From contig NZ_OMWA01000011.1 of assembly GCF_900314615.1 (NCBI RefSeq), positions 1 to 64,000 of the forward strand: a stretch of DNA of 64,000 nucleotides. Reading direction: 5' to 3'. Made by a program: the position numbers and the translations under genes. This document shows, piece by piece, positions 29,176 through 38,344 of this stretch. This stretch comes from an uncultured Methanobrevibacter sp. (GTDB lineage: Archaea; Methanobacteriota; Methanobacteria; Methanobacteriales; Methanobacteriaceae). Every line of letters begins with the position of its first letter. Position 1 is the stretch's first letter. Under the pieces are notes generated by a model. That model did not search any database. It was not told the origin of the DNA and saw only the letters and a list, made by a program, of their open reading frames with translations.

Positions 29176-29973
29176 GTGCAAATAACTGATGCAAATCAAC
29201 TTCTGGAATTAAATGAAAATGAATTCATAGGTGAAGTTCCAATAATGACAAACTCCCAAATTAATTTCAATGGTAAAAATAACATTTTAGTTTGTGAAGA
29301 TGATGTTCATCTGTGGAACTCCAGAATTGATTTCAACCTTGACAATTCCGTTTTATACCTTTCAAGCAATATCCATGATTATTCAGTTAATATTTCACTT
29401 CACAACAACAATGTCTGTTTTATCGGAAAGAACAATTTCTTCAACGGCAGAACCAGCTTTGTTTTATCTGAATCCAAAAACATCATTTTAGGTGATGAAT
29501 GTTTCATTTCATATAATGTTGTTTTTAGAACCTCTGACGGACATCCGATTTACAATGACATGTCAAAAAAGAGGATGAACTGGCCTAAAAGCATTTATGT
29601 TGGAGATCATGTCTGGTTTGGTCAAAACGCAATGATTTTTAAAGGATCCAAAATAGGCTCAGGTTCTATAATAGGTGCCAATTCAGTTGTTTCAAACAAA
29701 AGGATTCCTTCAAATACAACTTACGCCGGTGCGCCTTTAAGATTAATTCATGAAAATACCTTCTGGACTCCGCATTCTGTTCATGGGTGGAATAATGAGG
29801 AAATCGAAAAAATGTCTGAGTCCGATTCAGATTTGTTCAGCTATTCTCCTGATGAAAACACATTGGATTTTGATGAAATTGAAAGTATCTTAAATAGTTC
29901 TAATCAAGACGACGCAGTTGAATATGTGTCAATGTTTTTATTTGCGGGCAAAAATCGTTTTTGTCTAAAATAA
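29176..29973 (+). CDS. hexapeptide-repeat O-acetyltransferase
   Basis: A 265-residue protein. Residues about 95-195 form a left-handed beta-helix of the LbH acyltransferase type: VVFRTSDGHPIY, YVGDHVWFGQNAMIF, SKIGSGSIIGANSVVSNK and YAGAPLRLI. The DGH motif carries the catalytic histidine seen in maltose and galactoside acetyltransferases. It probably acetylates a sugar of the surface glycan using acetyl-CoA. The C-terminal 60 acidic residues are extra. It starts at GTG with an AGGTGA site and lies 21 bases before galU, so the two likely form an operon. Confidence 0.8.
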   Translation: MQITDANQLLELNENEFIGEVPIMTNSQINFNGKNNILVCEDDVHLWNSRIDFNLDNSVLYLSSNIHDYSVNISLHNNNVCFIGKNNFFNGRTSFVLSESKNIILGDECFISYNVVFRTSDGHPIYNDMSKKRMNWPKSIYVGDHVWFGQNAMIFKGSKIGSGSIIGANSVVSNKRIPSNTTYAGAPLRLIHENTFWTPHSVHGWNNEEIEKMSESDSDLFSYSPDENTLDFDEIESILNSSNQDDAVEYVSMFLFAGKNRFCLK

Positions 29974-29994
29974 TATTTATAGGAAGTTTTAATT

Positions 29995-30837
29995 ATGAAA
30001 GCAGTTATCCCAGCGGCAGGTTTAGGTACAAGATTACTGCCTGCCACCAAAGCACAACCAAAGGAAATGTTGCCGGTTTATTACAAACCCACAATCCATT
30101 ATGCTGTTGAAGAGGCAGTAAATTCTGGAATTGATGATATTTTAATCATAACTGGTAGAAATAAACGGTCAATTGAAGATTATTTTGACAAATCATACGA
30201 ACTTGAATATACTCTGCAAAAGGCAGGAAAAGACCGTGACCTTAAAAAGGTTAGAAAAATCACAGATCTGGCAGATATATGTTATGTCAGACAGAAAAAC
30301 CTTAAAGGTCTGGGTGATGCAGTTTCATGCGCTGAGCGACACATTGGAGGTGAACCGTTCGCAGTTCTTTTGGGAGATTCCATTACACGGTCTAAAACTC
30401 CTTTAACAAAACAGCTGATTGATGTTTTCAACAAATACGAAAAATCTGCAATTGCAATCCGAGAAGTTTCACAGGACAGACTAAACAGGCACGGAATTGT
30501 GGATGGGCCTAAAATCAGTGATAACGTTTATAAAATTAACAATCTGGTTGAAAAGCCTGAAATCAGCAAAGCTCCGTCAAATCTTGCAATTGTCGGAAGA
30601 TATGTTCTAACACCAGATATTTTTGATAAGATTTCACAAACTGAATCTGGATTTAATGGTGAAATTCAGCTGACTGATGCTTTATCAAAACTTGATGAAG
30701 TTTACGGTGTCAAATTTGACGGTAAAGTCTTCAACATTGAAACCCGTCTTGAATGGCTTAAATCATCAATTGATTTTGCAATGTATGATGATGAGTTTAA
30801 AGATGATTTGATTGATTATATGAAAACTTTCATATAA
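29995..30837 (+). CDS. galU: UTP-glucose-1-phosphate uridylyltransferase
   Basis: Makes UDP-glucose for surface polysaccharides and other glycosylation. The 280-residue length is normal for GalU. Signatures are AAGLGTRLLPATKAQPKEML (residues 7-26), NKRSIEDYFD, LGDAVSCAE and AVLLGDSI, NLVEKP, GRYVLTPDIF and the acidic substrate site GEIQLTDAL. The ribosome binding site is AGGAAG. Two broken relatives lie at 10802-11634 and 14580-15241; this is the only intact copy in the window. It shares an operon with the acetyltransferase upstream. Confidence 0.95.
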   Translation: MKAVIPAAGLGTRLLPATKAQPKEMLPVYYKPTIHYAVEEAVNSGIDDILIITGRNKRSIEDYFDKSYELEYTLQKAGKDRDLKKVRKITDLADICYVRQKNLKGLGDAVSCAERHIGGEPFAVLLGDSITRSKTPLTKQLIDVFNKYEKSAIAIREVSQDRLNRHGIVDGPKISDNVYKINNLVEKPEISKAPSNLAIVGRYVLTPDIFDKISQTESGFNGEIQLTDALSKLDEVYGVKFDGKVFNIETRLEWLKSSIDFAMYDDEFKDDLIDYMKTFI

Positions 30838-31289
30838 TTTCAATTTTGTTTTTAGTTAATCTACATGTACTCTTCACATTTCATTATTTTAATTTTGTAC
30901 TTATATTAAATTAATTTTGTACTTAATAATTTTTACAAGTGAGTTAAAAAGTTGTTAAATTATTAACTGGTTTTTGAAGTATGTGGGATTTATTTTTGAG
31001 CGGGAATTTCTAATGTCCTTTTGAACGTTCGGATTAAAGGCTGCACAAAAGCCCATGTTATTGGGTTAAATGCATTGCCAAAACAATCACCGCTAGTGGA
31101 CTTGCCGTGAAATGTGAAATACAGTTATCTTATGAATGTAGCTGTGCCAACATAGCTTTTCAACGAAAACTCGGATGTTTGTTCACTAAAATGTCCTAAA
31201 AACATCGACGTTTCCAAATCCCTCCGTTTCAAATACATAAAAGTTCAATTTAGAAATAAATATTAATCTTAAAAATAAAAAATCTAAAC
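30838..31289. other. spacer with repeat copy C and a metK scrap
   Basis: About 450 bases without an intact gene. Around 30893-30985 is the third, most diverged copy of the spacer repeat (core GTTAAAAAGTTGTTAAATTATT). The metK fragment at 31071-31155 follows. The last 30 bases hold the promoter region of the membrane glycosyltransferase. Confidence 0.45.
31071..31155 (+). pseudogene. short metK remnant
   Basis: Translates as IAK-TITASGLAVKCEIQLSYE, then NVAVPT after a frameshift. It corresponds to IAKNIVASGLAEKCEIQLSYAIGVAEPT of the intact MetK. Only this 85-base core can be recognised. It is the second metK relic and lies just behind galU, as a metK relic and a galU relic also lie close together at 8.5-11.6 kb. 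Confidence 0.8.
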
Positions 31290-32765
31290 ATGCTTTACAA
31301 AAATAATAAAGATTTATTGGGAATATTTTTTCTTGTATTGTCTGTTCTATTTTTAGTTTATTTATTAGTAACTCCTCTTAATCATTTGGTTTGTCAAATT
31401 GATGAATATTTTACAAGAACTATTCTGCTTCTTCCCGTTTCAGATATCATTACTGTAACTGCTGGTGATGTTCACCCGCCTTTATATTATCTGATGGGAA
31501 AAGCGGTGGCTGAACTCAGCGCAGTTCTGGGCGTTGATTTATTATACAGCTTAAAATTATTGTCAATTGCAGCTTACGTGCTGATTTTAGGAATTTCTGT
31601 AACTAAAATAAGAAAAGATTACGGATTGTTCACTGCAGGATTGTTTCCTTTTGCAATTGCGATAATGAATGAATTTTCCAAATACGTTCTGATTGGAAGA
31701 ATGTACTGCTGGGTAGTTTTATTTGTTCTGATTATATTTTTGGCTTTCAGAAATACTATAAATGACAAATCGGATATAAAATCATGGATTATAATGGCAG
31801 TCTTTACAATTGTGGCGGCATATACTCATTATTTTGCAGCAATGACTGCGGCATGCATTTATCTGGTATTGCTGGTTTATCTTATAAAAAACAATAAGGA
31901 GCATATTAAATACTGGCTGATTTCAGTTGCCGTGATTGTTGTATCATATCTGCCGTGGGTGCCTCATCTTTTAAGTCAGATGGCCCATGTTCACAACGGT
32001 TACTGGATTCCGGAAATTACCTGGGAAAGTGCACTTTTGTTTTACGGATATTACGGATATAACGAAAATGTACTCATTGCAATACTTTCACTGGTGATTT
32101 TAGCGGCAATAATATTCATGTATATAAAAGAAAAGTCATCTTTTGAAAAATCAGATCAGAATCTGATTTTAAGCGGTATTGCCGTTTATCTTGGAACAAT
32201 CACTCTGGGTGTTGCAATATCATTTTTATTTAAGCCTATTTTGGACGGAAGATATCTTATGGCCGCTTCATCGGTATTGTGGTTAACAATTGCCATAATT
32301 TTAAGCAAACTTGAAAATAAAAAAATGTTTTATCTTTCACTTGCATTGGTGGCAATACTTTTAATTTCAGGTGTTGCAAATACGGTAAACACGTATGATG
32401 AAAATTATCAAAAAGCAATAATTCAGGAAAACTATTTCAACAATATTACCAGTGACAATAATTCTGTTTTAATCATTTCCACAACCAATGACTCAACGTA
32501 CTTTTTATCATATTCAGATAGTGTAGATTTATATATTTTAAACGTTTCGGATGTCTTTGGTCTTGATATGGAGCGGATTCATCAAACCTTTGATTTTAAA
32601 AATGTGAATGCAAGTAAAATCGATGATTTTATAACGGATCATCCGGATAAAAACATTTATCTTATCAGCTGGAAGGAACCTAAAATAAACTCATCATATG
32701 AAGTTATTAACCAGGATGTCTTTTTGTATTTCACAAAAATAAACGAGACGTCGAAAAATGTGTAA
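31290..32765 (+). CDS. GT39-like polytopic membrane glycosyltransferase
   Basis: A 491-residue protein with about ten transmembrane helices. After the first helix comes QIDEYFTR, an acidic motif in the first outer loop like the catalytic D-E of GT39/PMT and ArnT enzymes, then DVHPPLYYLMG, also typical of that superfamily. It should transfer a sugar from a polyprenyl-phosphate carrier to an acceptor outside the membrane. The hydrophilic C-terminal 90 residues form an outside domain. A terminator hairpin follows. Donor and acceptor are unknown; the DPM1-like enzyme at 9829 could make the donor. Confidence 0.8.
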   Translation: MLYKNNKDLLGIFFLVLSVLFLVYLLVTPLNHLVCQIDEYFTRTILLLPVSDIITVTAGDVHPPLYYLMGKAVAELSAVLGVDLLYSLKLLSIAAYVLILGISVTKIRKDYGLFTAGLFPFAIAIMNEFSKYVLIGRMYCWVVLFVLIIFLAFRNTINDKSDIKSWIIMAVFTIVAAYTHYFAAMTAACIYLVLLVYLIKNNKEHIKYWLISVAVIVVSYLPWVPHLLSQMAHVHNGYWIPEITWESALLFYGYYGYNENVLIAILSLVILAAIIFMYIKEKSSFEKSDQNLILSGIAVYLGTITLGVAISFLFKPILDGRYLMAASSVLWLTIAIILSKLENKKMFYLSLALVAILLISGVANTVNTYDENYQKAIIQENYFNNITSDNNSVLIISTTNDSTYFLSYSDSVDLYILNVSDVFGLDMERIHQTFDFKNVNASKIDDFITDHPDKNIYLISWKEPKINSSYEVINQDVFLYFTKINETSKNV

Positions 32766-32767
32766 GA

Positions 32768-32800
32768 TAGAGATTTATTCTCTATTTTTTTATTTTTTTA
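32768..32800 (+). terminator. terminator of the GT39-like gene
   Basis: TAGAGA and TCTCTA form a 6-bp stem around TTTAT immediately after the stop codon, followed by two long T-runs. This is a classical intrinsic-terminator arrangement. Confidence 0.6.
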
Positions 32801-32898
32801 GGGTTGTCAATAATTCTGTTTTTTTTTGGTTATATTTTATTCATTAGACCAAACTCTCATGAAACCATGATTGGTCTATAGAATTTTTTTAATTTTTA

Positions 32899-32913
32899 GG
32901 CTTTGTAGAAATC
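32899..32913. repeat. IS left terminal inverted repeat
   Basis: GGCTTTGTAGAAATC, an exact reverse complement of 34056-34070. It lies eight bases past the end of the transposase gene (transposase stop side). Confidence 0.85.
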
Positions 32914-32920
32914 TTCATTT

Positions 32921-33880
32921 TTATTGAATTTGAGCGGATCTATAGATGTTGTAAATTGTGTTTTTGAGTTTTGTTTCTTTGTTTGATAATTGTAGGCTTC
33001 TGCTTCTGTTTGTTCCGTTGAATATTCTTTTTATTACACTAAATATTGATTCTACATTATTTCTTCTTGAATATATGTCTTTGTTGAATGTATTTTTACT
33101 TTCTAGTCGATAATGTCCTGTTTTTGCTCGTGTTTTTAGTAGTATTTGATCTTGTGCTTTTGCTTCTTCGTTTATGCATTTTCTGATGGGTTCTGTGTCG
33201 TATGCTCTGTCTGCTAGGATGTATTTTGGATTATATTTTTTTATGTTTCTTATTGCTGCTATTGCGAATCGTGTGTCGAATCTTGGGCCTCTTTGGGCTG
33301 CAAAATGAAGAATTAATCTTGAGTCTACGTCGATTGAAATATGGTTTTTTACGTAGCTTTTTCTTTCTTTTCGTCTTATTATTGCGTAATATTTGTCTGC
33401 GTAGTCATTGGTGAATCCGCTTCCATCTAAAGCAATTATATCGCCATTTATTTGGTGATTCATTAATATTTGTTTGTTTAATTCTTTCAATATTGCTGTT
33501 GGTAGTCTTTGGAAGAATTTCTGGAGTGTTGTGTAATGTGGGACCTTTTTTAAGTGCAAATATTGTTGTATTTTATCAGATAACTCCAATAAATCAATTA
33601 TTTGTCTGTATGTGCTCCTGGTGTAGATTTTAACTGCCAAAAGTGTGAATAATGCAGGTTGTGTGAAGTCATGCTTTGAAAAATTGCTTGAATATTTATT
33701 TAACACGATTTTTGAGTATTTAAATGCATATTTAATGAATTTTAACAGTTTATTTGGTCTAATGTCATTGTTTATTTCTTTAATTTTTTTGAGTGCTGGT
33801 TTTTCAAAACCAAAATCCGAAAGATTTAATTGCTTTGAAAACAAACTATTAACTGGAGAATGAGTATTTTCGGGTTTCAT
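32921..33880 (-). CDS. IS5-like DDE transposase
   Basis: A 319-residue transposase that cuts and joins the IS ends. The catalytic triad is visible: D in IIALDGSGF, D in YILADRAYDTEP and E in RRNNVESIFSVIKR. The last lies in the Y-x2-R-x3-E-x6-K signature of the IS4/IS5 superfamily (Y-S-R-R-N-N-V-E...K). The N-terminus has a helical DNA-binding region (YRQIIDLLELSDKIQQYL). The frame is uninterrupted and lies within the inverted repeats. Confidence 0.9.
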   Translation of the reverse strand: MKPENTHSPVNSLFSKQLNLSDFGFEKPALKKIKEINNDIRPNKLLKFIKYAFKYSKIVLNKYSSNFSKHDFTQPALFTLLAVKIYTRSTYRQIIDLLELSDKIQQYLHLKKVPHYTTLQKFFQRLPTAILKELNKQILMNHQINGDIIALDGSGFTNDYADKYYAIIRRKERKSYVKNHISIDVDSRLILHFAAQRGPRFDTRFAIAAIRNIKKYNPKYILADRAYDTEPIRKCINEEAKAQDQILLKTRAKTGHYRLESKNTFNKDIYSRRNNVESIFSVIKRIFNGTNRSRSLQLSNKETKLKNTIYNIYRSAQIQ

Positions 33881-34055
33881 ATTAATATTTATTCTCCATT
33901 TTAGTATATATAATTATATATTGCTTATTTTTTCTAATCGATGTGAAATTTCAAGTGTAAACCTTATTACTCAATAATACGATTATTTTATCAAATTTAA
34001 ATCAAAAATAAGAATAAAAATAGATTTTAAAAAATTTATTGAAAAAATCAAATAG

Positions 34056-34070
34056 GATTTCTACAAAGCC
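34056..34070. repeat. IS right terminal inverted repeat
   Basis: GATTTCTACAAAGCC, exact complement of the left repeat, about 175 bases before the transposase start codon. The intervening stretch should hold the transposase promoter. Confidence 0.85.
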
Positions 34071-34165
34071 CAAATTTATTTAAATGCATAAAACAAATTA
34101 TTTTTATATCTAAAAACTAGTGAAAATTTTTAATTCGGAAATTCTGTAAAATCTATGTTGATAAA

Positions 34166-36334
34166 ATGAATTTTTATAGTGAACGGCCTATTCTCAATAA
34201 GGATGATGATAAATTAAACAGATCTTTATTTGCGGAAATTCTCGCAGAATCTATTTTACATTATGATGGGGAAGACTGTTTAATAATTGGGTTAATTGGG
34301 AAATGGGGGTCTGGAAAAAGTTCAATAATTAATATGGCAGTAGATAGTATTCAATCAGAAAATTTAATTATTATAAATTTTAATCCATGGTATTTTTCAA
34401 CACAGGATAATTTATATCAGCAATTTTTTAATTTAATTGTAACTGAAATTGAAAAAAGAGAATTTGGAGATAAATTTTGGGTTCAAAAGAAATGGTTTCA
34501 ACTAAAAACACAATGGGATTATGCGTCACGAATTGAAAAAGGAAATAAGTCAATAATGCAATATGGTAAAGAAATTGTTTTAACGTTACGGGAGTTACAA
34601 CATTCAGATATTATAAATAAATATTACAATCAAGTAAAATCTAATTCGGCAATCAATTTAAATGCTCCTGGCCTTGGTTATACATATAATTTCACTGATT
34701 CTAAAAAAGAGTATAATTCTATTTCTTATCTTAAAACTAAATGTAATGAATATTTTAAAAGTTTAGATTATAAATTTCTAATTATCATCGATGATCTTGA
34801 TAGGATGACTAAATTCGAAATTGAACAAACATTAATTTTAGTTAAATCTTTAGCAGATTTTGATGATTTTATTTATTTGTTAGCTTTTGATGATGAAATA
34901 GTATCGGAATCCTTGTCGAATGTTCCTGAAAAATTTCAAAAACTTTTTTTGGAAAAAATTATTCAAGTTTATCTCACTGTTCCTAAATTCAGTGAATCTC
35001 ATTTAAATGGATTGATTTCTGATAGATTAGAGGATTTTTATAAAAATTTTGTCATTGATGAAAGTAATGATGAAAATGTGGAAAATAATAGGGAATTGCC
35101 ACAATCAATTCAAAAAGAATTTTTAGATATTTATTCTTATCTTAAAATGTTTTTTAAAAGTCCAAGAGATTTATACAGATTTATTAATATTTTAAATTTT
35201 AATTTTTCAGTTTTTAAAGATGAAGTTAATAGGAAAGATTTTATACTAATTCTTGCAATCCAATTATTCGAACCAAATATTTATCATGAAATAAAAAATA
35301 ATAAGGATTTATTCATTGTAAATTATGTAAATTTAACTAAATTGGAAAAAGAAGAGAATAAAGGTTACATTGAGGATATTATTAAACTTAAGAGTAATAA
35401 TTTATCTAAAAATATTGTTAGAGATATTTTATTTAAATTATTTCCTAAAATTGAAAGTTATTATAGGAATATTGAGTATGGTTCTGAATGGGATGATTCA
35501 TGGAAATATGAACGCAGAATTTGTTCAAAAAAATTTTTTGAGAAATATTTCACTTTGACATTGGAAACAGATGAAATAAGTATTGTTTCAATACAAAATT
35601 TATTAAGTGCGTCAGATTCCAATAGTATTTCGGATACTATTTTGGAATTTAATAATAATCATAAAACAAAAGATTTATTTGATTTGATGATTAATCGTAT
35701 GGAAGACATTCCCAAAGAAAATGCCCAGTATTTCATTTCATCATTGATTGATATTGGGGATTTACTTGAAATACCATATAATATGTTTTTTGATAAAAGA
35801 ATTTATTTATCCAGAATTCTTCATGATTTATTGAAAAAATATGATACTAAAGATGAAAGATTTGAAGTGTTGAAAAATGCAATTTCAAATTCTAAGATGA
35901 GTTTATATGTTGCAGTGGATTTATTAGCCGGTTTTGATTTTGATTATAATAAGTTCGACTATAAAAATGATAAACCAAGTCCAGATGTTCTTATTTCAGA
36001 AGAACATTTGGAGGTTCTTGAAGAAATCATGAAAAATAAAATTAGGGAATGGGATGAAGATGGCAGATTATGGGAAAATCCTAATCTAGAAGGAATTTTA
36101 TACAGTTGGAAATCATGGGATAAAGAAGGTTATGTGATTAAACGTGTTGGGGAATATACTGCTGATGATGAGAATTTATTAAAATTTTTAAATGGTTTTA
36201 AAAGTGTTGCAACAACTACTATGCATAGAAATTCTCCAAGTGATGTGGAGTTCAAACTCAATTTCAAATCTTTGGAAAATTATTTTGATTTATATGAGTT
36301 AAATGACCGTCTTAAAAGAATTGGTAAGCAATAA
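34166..36334 (+). CDS. KAP family P-loop NTPase (2)
   Basis: A 722-residue KAP NTPase related to the one at 23874. It has Walker A GKWGSGKSS (45-53), FNPWYFSTQD, and Walker B LIIIDDLDRM near residue 205, then LVKSLADF, YLLAFDDEIV and IIQVYLTVPKF. Between Walker A and B there is a longer insert (about 100-190) than in the first copy. The two diverge strongly after residue 400. No ribosome binding site is obvious, so translation may be leaderless. It starts 95 bases after the IS. The OLD-type gene follows after 120 bases. Confidence 0.85.
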   Translation: MNFYSERPILNKDDDKLNRSLFAEILAESILHYDGEDCLIIGLIGKWGSGKSSIINMAVDSIQSENLIIINFNPWYFSTQDNLYQQFFNLIVTEIEKREFGDKFWVQKKWFQLKTQWDYASRIEKGNKSIMQYGKEIVLTLRELQHSDIINKYYNQVKSNSAINLNAPGLGYTYNFTDSKKEYNSISYLKTKCNEYFKSLDYKFLIIIDDLDRMTKFEIEQTLILVKSLADFDDFIYLLAFDDEIVSESLSNVPEKFQKLFLEKIIQVYLTVPKFSESHLNGLISDRLEDFYKNFVIDESNDENVENNRELPQSIQKEFLDIYSYLKMFFKSPRDLYRFINILNFNFSVFKDEVNRKDFILILAIQLFEPNIYHEIKNNKDLFIVNYVNLTKLEKEENKGYIEDIIKLKSNNLSKNIVRDILFKLFPKIESYYRNIEYGSEWDDSWKYERRICSKKFFEKYFTLTLETDEISIVSIQNLLSASDSNSISDTILEFNNNHKTKDLFDLMINRMEDIPKENAQYFISSLIDIGDLLEIPYNMFFDKRIYLSRILHDLLKKYDTKDERFEVLKNAISNSKMSLYVAVDLLAGFDFDYNKFDYKNDKPSPDVLISEEHLEVLEEIMKNKIREWDEDGRLWENPNLEGILYSWKSWDKEGYVIKRVGEYTADDENLLKFLNGFKSVATTTMHRNSPSDVEFKLNFKSLENYFDLYELNDRLKRIGKQ

Positions 36335-36454
36335 CTGTGAATCGATTGGCTAAAATAATATTTTTAACTATGTGACAGAGCAAGATTTAAGATTTTATCA
36401 AAGAAGAACTTTTATTAGTTAATCTGATTATATAAATTTTTAAAGAGGATTACA

Positions 36455-38329
36455 ATGTTTAATATTAAGCATTTGAAAATACAAAATGAGTTGTATACAA
36501 TAATAGAGTCTGAATTTGAAGACAGATTGAATGACTTATCAAGAGTAAACGTATTTGTAGGTGCAAATAATTCTGGAAAAAGCAGGTTCATGAGATCTTT
36601 ATTTTATATTGATAAAAATGCCAAATTGAATTTTTTACCTAATGATAAATGCTATGATTATTTTATGAATCAATCTAAGATTTTCAAGGATTTTATCAAA
36701 AATCCTGGTGAAAAGCGTTTTTATAATACTGAACATCAAGCGTATTCAATTGTCAATACTAACTTGGGCGAAATAGGATATTTTACTGAATCAGAAACTC
36801 CTTGTTCATCGTTAATTCAAATTAGCAAAAATGCGAATAGGCATGGAGTGGGGCATGGCTCTCAATTGTATTATTGTAAGGAAATTCTCAAAGAATACTT
36901 TGGAAAAATTAACTTTGATGATAATTTATTTAACTATAATTTTTATAAAATTTATATTCCTTCCTTAAGAGGTTTAATTCCATTAATTCCCAAAGATTTC
37001 ATTCAAAATGATGATTTCTATAATGATTTTTATGCTGAAAGGATTAAACGAGATTATTTTGGCGAAAAATCAGATATTTTAGTTAATGTAAATGATTTCT
37101 TATTAAGTGGAGATGTTAAAACTAGAAACGCAATTATAAGTGGTTTGCAGTTTTATGAATATGTGAAAAATTATTTACTGGGAGATTTTGAGCAAAGGGA
37201 AATGATTCGCAAATATGAATCCTATTTGTCCGAAACGTTTTTTGAAAATGAAAATGTAGTGTTAATTCCAAAAGTAAATGATGATGTTTTAACAGTTAAA
37301 ATTGGTGAGGAAGAACATAGAATTTATGATTTGGGGGAGGGCATTCAATCGATAATTTTAATAACTTTGCCGTTATTTTTATATTTGGAAAAATCTAAAG
37401 AAGAAAATACTACTGTTTTAGTATTCATTGAAGAGCCGGAAGTTAATCTTCATCCAATGTTGCAGAGGATCCTGTTAAATACTTTATTGGGGCCATTATT
37501 TGAAGATTATCAGTTTTTCATCACGACACACTCAAACCATTTTATTGACAGGTTATTTGAAGACCAGAATATCTCTATTTATTCATTTGATAAAAAAATA
37601 AATTATGCCGAAGGTTCTTCTGTCGAGTTTACTATTGAAAAAGTGGGTTTTGACCATTTACCTACTTTAAAACGATTAGGTGCGCTTCCATCATCTATTT
37701 TATCCCATAATTCCACTATTTTAGTTGAGGGCTCAACAGATAAGGAACATTATAGTTTATATTTTGAGTTATTTCAGCAACACCTTGAAAATAAAAAACC
37801 TAACTTTGAACGTTTTGTGGAGGGCATACATTTTTCATTTTTTAGAGGTGGAGGGTCAGAAGCAATTGAAAATGTAAAAGAATTTAAAGATATAGAAAAG
37901 GAAAGAATATTTTTAATTTTAGATAATGATTCAAAAGATGAAACAATTAAGAAAGAAAATTTATTTTCAGATATTGGTTATCAAAATTATTATATTTTGA
38001 ATGTCAAAGAAGTTGAAAATTTAATCAATAAGGATGCTGTGATTAATATTCTTCAGAGGGTTTATAATATTCCAGATAGAAATATGAATAAGAATTTCGA
38101 TGAAAATGAGTATTATGCTACCAATGATTTCTATGATTTCATTGTCAAGACGGTTTTAAAAGGCAATAAACCAGATAAGTTTCCCGAAAATAGATCTAAA
38201 CTAAAAGATAAACTTAGCAGATATGAATCGAATTATACGAAAAGTTTTGATGATTTGACTGGAGAAGCTAAAAATGTTGCAATAGAAATTTACAAATTTA
38301 TTAAAAAGAATAATCCAAAAAACTATTGA
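36455..38329 (+). CDS. OLD-type ATPase with TOPRIM nuclease domain
   Basis: A 624-residue protein with an ABC-type ATPase (about 1-400) and a C-terminal TOPRIM nuclease. Walker A is GANNSGKS (36-43) and Walker B is VFIEEPEVNLHP near 323, with the TTHS histidine motif (FFITTHSNHF) after it. The TOPRIM part shows ILVEGSTDKEHY (glutamate near 424) and FLILDNDSKD (D-x-D near 489). OLD proteins cleave DNA and exclude phages. The start follows an AAGAGG site. It is 15 bases upstream of a membrane protein gene. Confidence 0.82.
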   Translation: MFNIKHLKIQNELYTIIESEFEDRLNDLSRVNVFVGANNSGKSRFMRSLFYIDKNAKLNFLPNDKCYDYFMNQSKIFKDFIKNPGEKRFYNTEHQAYSIVNTNLGEIGYFTESETPCSSLIQISKNANRHGVGHGSQLYYCKEILKEYFGKINFDDNLFNYNFYKIYIPSLRGLIPLIPKDFIQNDDFYNDFYAERIKRDYFGEKSDILVNVNDFLLSGDVKTRNAIISGLQFYEYVKNYLLGDFEQREMIRKYESYLSETFFENENVVLIPKVNDDVLTVKIGEEEHRIYDLGEGIQSIILITLPLFLYLEKSKEENTTVLVFIEEPEVNLHPMLQRILLNTLLGPLFEDYQFFITTHSNHFIDRLFEDQNISIYSFDKKINYAEGSSVEFTIEKVGFDHLPTLKRLGALPSSILSHNSTILVEGSTDKEHYSLYFELFQQHLENKKPNFERFVEGIHFSFFRGGGSEAIENVKEFKDIEKERIFLILDNDSKDETIKKENLFSDIGYQNYYILNVKEVENLINKDAVINILQRVYNIPDRNMNKNFDENEYYATNDFYDFIVKTVLKGNKPDKFPENRSKLKDKLSRYESNYTKSFDDLTGEAKNVAIEIYKFIKKNNPKNY

Positions 38330-38344
38330 TTCAGAGGTGATTAA

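Larger units (their letters stand above)
32899..34070 (-). mobile_element. intact IS5-like insertion sequence, about 1172 bp
   Basis: Bounded by perfect 15-bp inverted repeats, GGCTTTGTAGAAATC at 32899-32913 and its complement at 34056-34070, and filled by one transposase gene on the minus strand. No clear target-site duplication is visible in the AT-rich flanks. A decayed relative lies at 22272-23030. Since the frame and both ends are intact, this copy is probably recent and may be mobile. Confidence 0.88.

Noticed and set aside
32891..34080. Target-site duplication of the intact IS
   Set aside because: Both flanks are simple AT-rich sequence (AATTTTTA and CAAATTTA) and no convincing equal repeat could be identified.
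23023..38329. A complete Gabija system from the helicase fragment and the OLD-type gene
   Set aside because: They lie more than 13 kb apart, and the helicase fragment lacks its ATPase part, so it cannot be a functional partner here.
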